DNA from: JALEFZ01 sp964564415
GTDB taxonomy: Bacteria; Bacteroidota; Bacteroidia; J057
Length of the DNA: 64,000 nucleotides
Reading direction: 5' to 3'
Assembly: GCA_964564415.1 (NCBI GenBank)
Contig: CAZMAV010000004.1
Location: forward strand, 62,001 to 126,000
Below are positions 62,446-64,000 of this stretch, piece after piece (position 1 is the first letter of the stretch; every line of letters begins with the position of its first letter). Position numbers and translations under genes: made by a program. The notes beneath the pieces are model-generated. The model was not told where the DNA came from and did not search any database. It saw nothing but the letters and a program-made list of their open reading frames with translations.

Positions 62446-64000
62446 TCAGACTTCATCCACACTGTTTAGGGAAAGGTAATAAAGATATCCAAAAACCTTC
62501 TTGTACTCCATTTGTCTAAGGACTTCTTTGTAGCGCATGACCTGCTTTTGATGCTCCTCTCTCGGCAGGCCGGTCTTATAATCAACGACCAGGGCCTTAT
62601 CATCCTTGAGCATGACGCGGTCTGGTCTTAGTATTCGACCTCCAGGAGTGATAATTTCTGCTTCGTTTTTCACCTGCCAATTGCCTGAAAACCAATCCAT
62701 GGCCCTCAGATTTCCCACCACGTCATCGAGTTGGGCCTTGAGCCAATTTTTACCCTCTTCATCTACCAGGCCTTTTAGGAAAATAGAGTGGGCTGCTTTT
62801 TCGGTATCTTCTCGCGTGATGACCTTATAAAGGGCATCGTGAAGGAGGTTGCCCCTGCGTACCTGTTCAGCATCACTATCCAAATTGCGCCCTGCTTCCT
62901 TACTGATCTGATACTTAATTCTCACCTTATCGCTCCAATCAGTCAAAGTCCGGTCAAGGGCTGTAAGTTCCAGGGATTGAACCTCATTTCCTCCATTGAG
63001 GGATGGGGCTTTATTTTCTTTGGTAAATGTAGTACGCCATAGGTAGACCTCTTCCTTCTCGTCTCCCTCCTTTCCCATGGCTTTGACGGTATCATAAACC
63101 AGTCGGTTGAGATGGGTCATTCCCATTTCATAGTTGGCCTTACTTTTTCCCGGCTTGACCGAATTGATGTAGAGGCGATACTTTGCCCGGGTAAATGCTA
63201 CATAGAGAATATTGAGGTTGTCTAGCTTGGATGCGATCAACTCTTCTTTGAATTCTTCGGCGAAGGTGGAGCGAAGCAGATGATTGTGGGGGTAAACGGG
63301 AAAAAACTGGAAGGCATTATAGGGTTCCACCTTGGGCTTAACCCAGAGAACTCCCCTACCCTCTGGAGTGAGGCCCCACTCCGCAAAGGGCATGAAGACA
63401 ATAGGAAATTCCAAGCCCTTGGACTTGTGAATGGTCATGATTTGTACAGCCTGAGGATTGGGAGCTGCATGGATAGATCGCTTTTCTTTTTCCTGCTCCC
63501 ACCAGGTCAAAAATCCCGAGATGCTCGCATCCTGAGCAGAGGCATATTCCAAAACTGCATCCAAAAAGCCTTGGAGATAGGCATTGGCCGAGGCTTTGAC
63601 CTGAGGAAATAAATTAAGAATTTCTTCTACACAGGCATAAACTGAAAGTTGGCGAAGGCGGGCTTTTTGATGAGGAGGAAGAATGCGGTCCAGGGAGGTG
63701 GAAATATCTGCAAACCAGGTATGATCGGCATCTCCTTCACCAGCAATTTGTCGGAAGTAGTAGGCAAGGCCCGCCATGGCGATGATATCATCTTCATGGT
63801 TGAGATGGCGAAGCAAAGCCTGTAAAAAGCGGACGCGAGGATCGCTGATCAAAAGGAGGGACTCTGCCGAAACCACCTGAATATCTTTCTCCTGAAGAAA
63901 TTCAGCTACCTTTACCCCCTCTCCATTGGTGCGAACCAAGATGGTAACGTCGCTGAGCAGAAAATCGTCCGCCTGAACCTCCTCCAATTTTTCGTACAAA
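62446..64000 (-). CDS. RecB/AddA-like helicase-nuclease, C-terminal part
   Basis: 517 residues visible; the N-terminal half, with Walker A, lies beyond 64000. This part has the UvrD-type helicase motifs V (Q-I-M-T-I-H-K-S-K-G-L-E-F) and VI (L-Y-V-A-F-T-R-A-K), then a PD-(D/E)xK nuclease domain with R-P-D-R-V-M, V-V-D-Y-K-T-G and Q-K-Q-V-M-R-Y near the end. Such proteins resect double-strand ends for recombination. The stop is at 62446, and a 151-base gap separates it from the convergent zinc-ribbon gene. Whether an AddB/RecC partner follows cannot be seen. Confidence 0.9.
   Translation of the reverse strand, partial: LYEKLEEVQADDFLLSDVTILVRTNGEGVKVAEFLQEKDIQVVSAESLLLISDPRVRFLQALLRHLNHEDDIIAMAGLAYYFRQIAGEGDADHTWFADISTSLDRILPPHQKARLRQLSVYACVEEILNLFPQVKASANAYLQGFLDAVLEYASAQDASISGFLTWWEQEKEKRSIHAAPNPQAVQIMTIHKSKGLEFPIVFMPFAEWGLTPEGRGVLWVKPKVEPYNAFQFFPVYPHNHLLRSTFAEEFKEELIASKLDNLNILYVAFTRAKYRLYINSVKPGKSKANYEMGMTHLNRLVYDTVKAMGKEGDEKEEVYLWRTTFTKENKAPSLNGGNEVQSLELTALDRTLTDWSDKVRIKYQISKEAGRNLDSDAEQVRRGNLLHDALYKVITREDTEKAAHSIFLKGLVDEEGKNWLKAQLDDVVGNLRAMDWFSGNWQVKNEAEIITPGGRILRPDRVMLKDDKALVVDYKTGLPREEHQKQVMRYKEVLRQMEYKKVFGYLYYLSLNSVDEV

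Noticed and set aside
1..64000. Defence island, toxin-antitoxin module or prophage
   Set aside because: Nothing resembling restriction, Abi, CBASS, retron, toxin-antitoxin or phage genes was found. The nuclease/inhibitor pair uses an exported enzyme and a NuiA-like protein, which is not a known toxin-antitoxin type.

Overview
The window looks like chromosomal DNA of a member of the Bacteroidota, probably an environmental lineage such as Saprospiria or Cytophagia. The evidence is: two very large secreted proteins with C-terminal type IX secretion (T9SS) sorting domains; a TamL-type Omp85 lipoprotein; a GT3 glycogen synthase beside GT4 and GH57 genes; starts without clear Shine-Dalgarno sequences and with frequent TTG/GTG codons; and promoter-like TTTG-N20/21-TAnnTTTA sequences. 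I cannot name the species. No transposon, integrase, phage gene, CRISPR array or rRNA was seen.

Layout. 1-1.1 kb: end of zwf and then pgl (oxidative pentose phosphate branch). 1.2-4.2 kb: a GH106-like exported protein. 4.4-9.25 kb: four consecutive exported proteins of unknown function ending in a leucine-rich-repeat protein. 9.3-12.7 kb: tamL and a SpoU-family RNA methyltransferase, divergent, with start codons overlapping in one CATG. 13-16 kb: an M15 peptidase lipoprotein, an exported DRGH nuclease and, convergent to it, a NuiA-like nuclease inhibitor. 16.2-18.5 kb: tRNA-Arg(CCU), a small exported protein, trkH. 18.9-22.3 kb: a lamin-tail/T9SS protein. 22.6-26.3 kb: flavoprotein reductase, GT-C glycosyltransferase, DUF350 protein. 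26.5-33.7 kb: a 2431-residue T9SS protein made of three 539/539/540-residue beta-helix modules. 33.9-39.3 kb: AIG2-like protein, DUF389 protein, short AsmA-like protein, aldo/keto reductase, sufE-sufT, SRAP protein. 39.7-44.6 kb: ftsH, lpxH, a beta-propeller-like protein, prfA. 44.6-50.1 kb: GlcNAc-kinase-like protein and a glycogen cluster (GH57, GT4, GT3). 50.3-52.9 kb: patatin lipoprotein, small coiled-coil protein, polyphosphate glucokinase. 52.9-60.6 kb: the histidine genes hisG-D-C-B-(HD gene on the other strand)-H-A-F-IE. 60.9-64 kb: CDGSH protein, zinc-ribbon membrane protein, and the C-terminal half of a RecB/AddA-like helicase-nuclease cut by the window end.

How the genes fit together. 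The his genes supply every step of histidine synthesis from PRPP and ATP, apart from a separate histidinol-phosphatase, which is fused into hisB. zwf/pgl, ppgK, the ASKHA kinase and the GT3/GT4/GH57 group form a sugar-phosphate and glycogen theme. tamL, lpxH, asmA-like and the M15 peptidase belong to envelope biogenesis. The most notable points are the nuclease/NuiA-like pair with its EF-hand-like inhibitor, the 4.4-9.25 kb exported gene set, the tandem-module giant surface protein, the overlapping tamL/methyltransferase starts, and the opposite-strand HD gene inside the his cluster.
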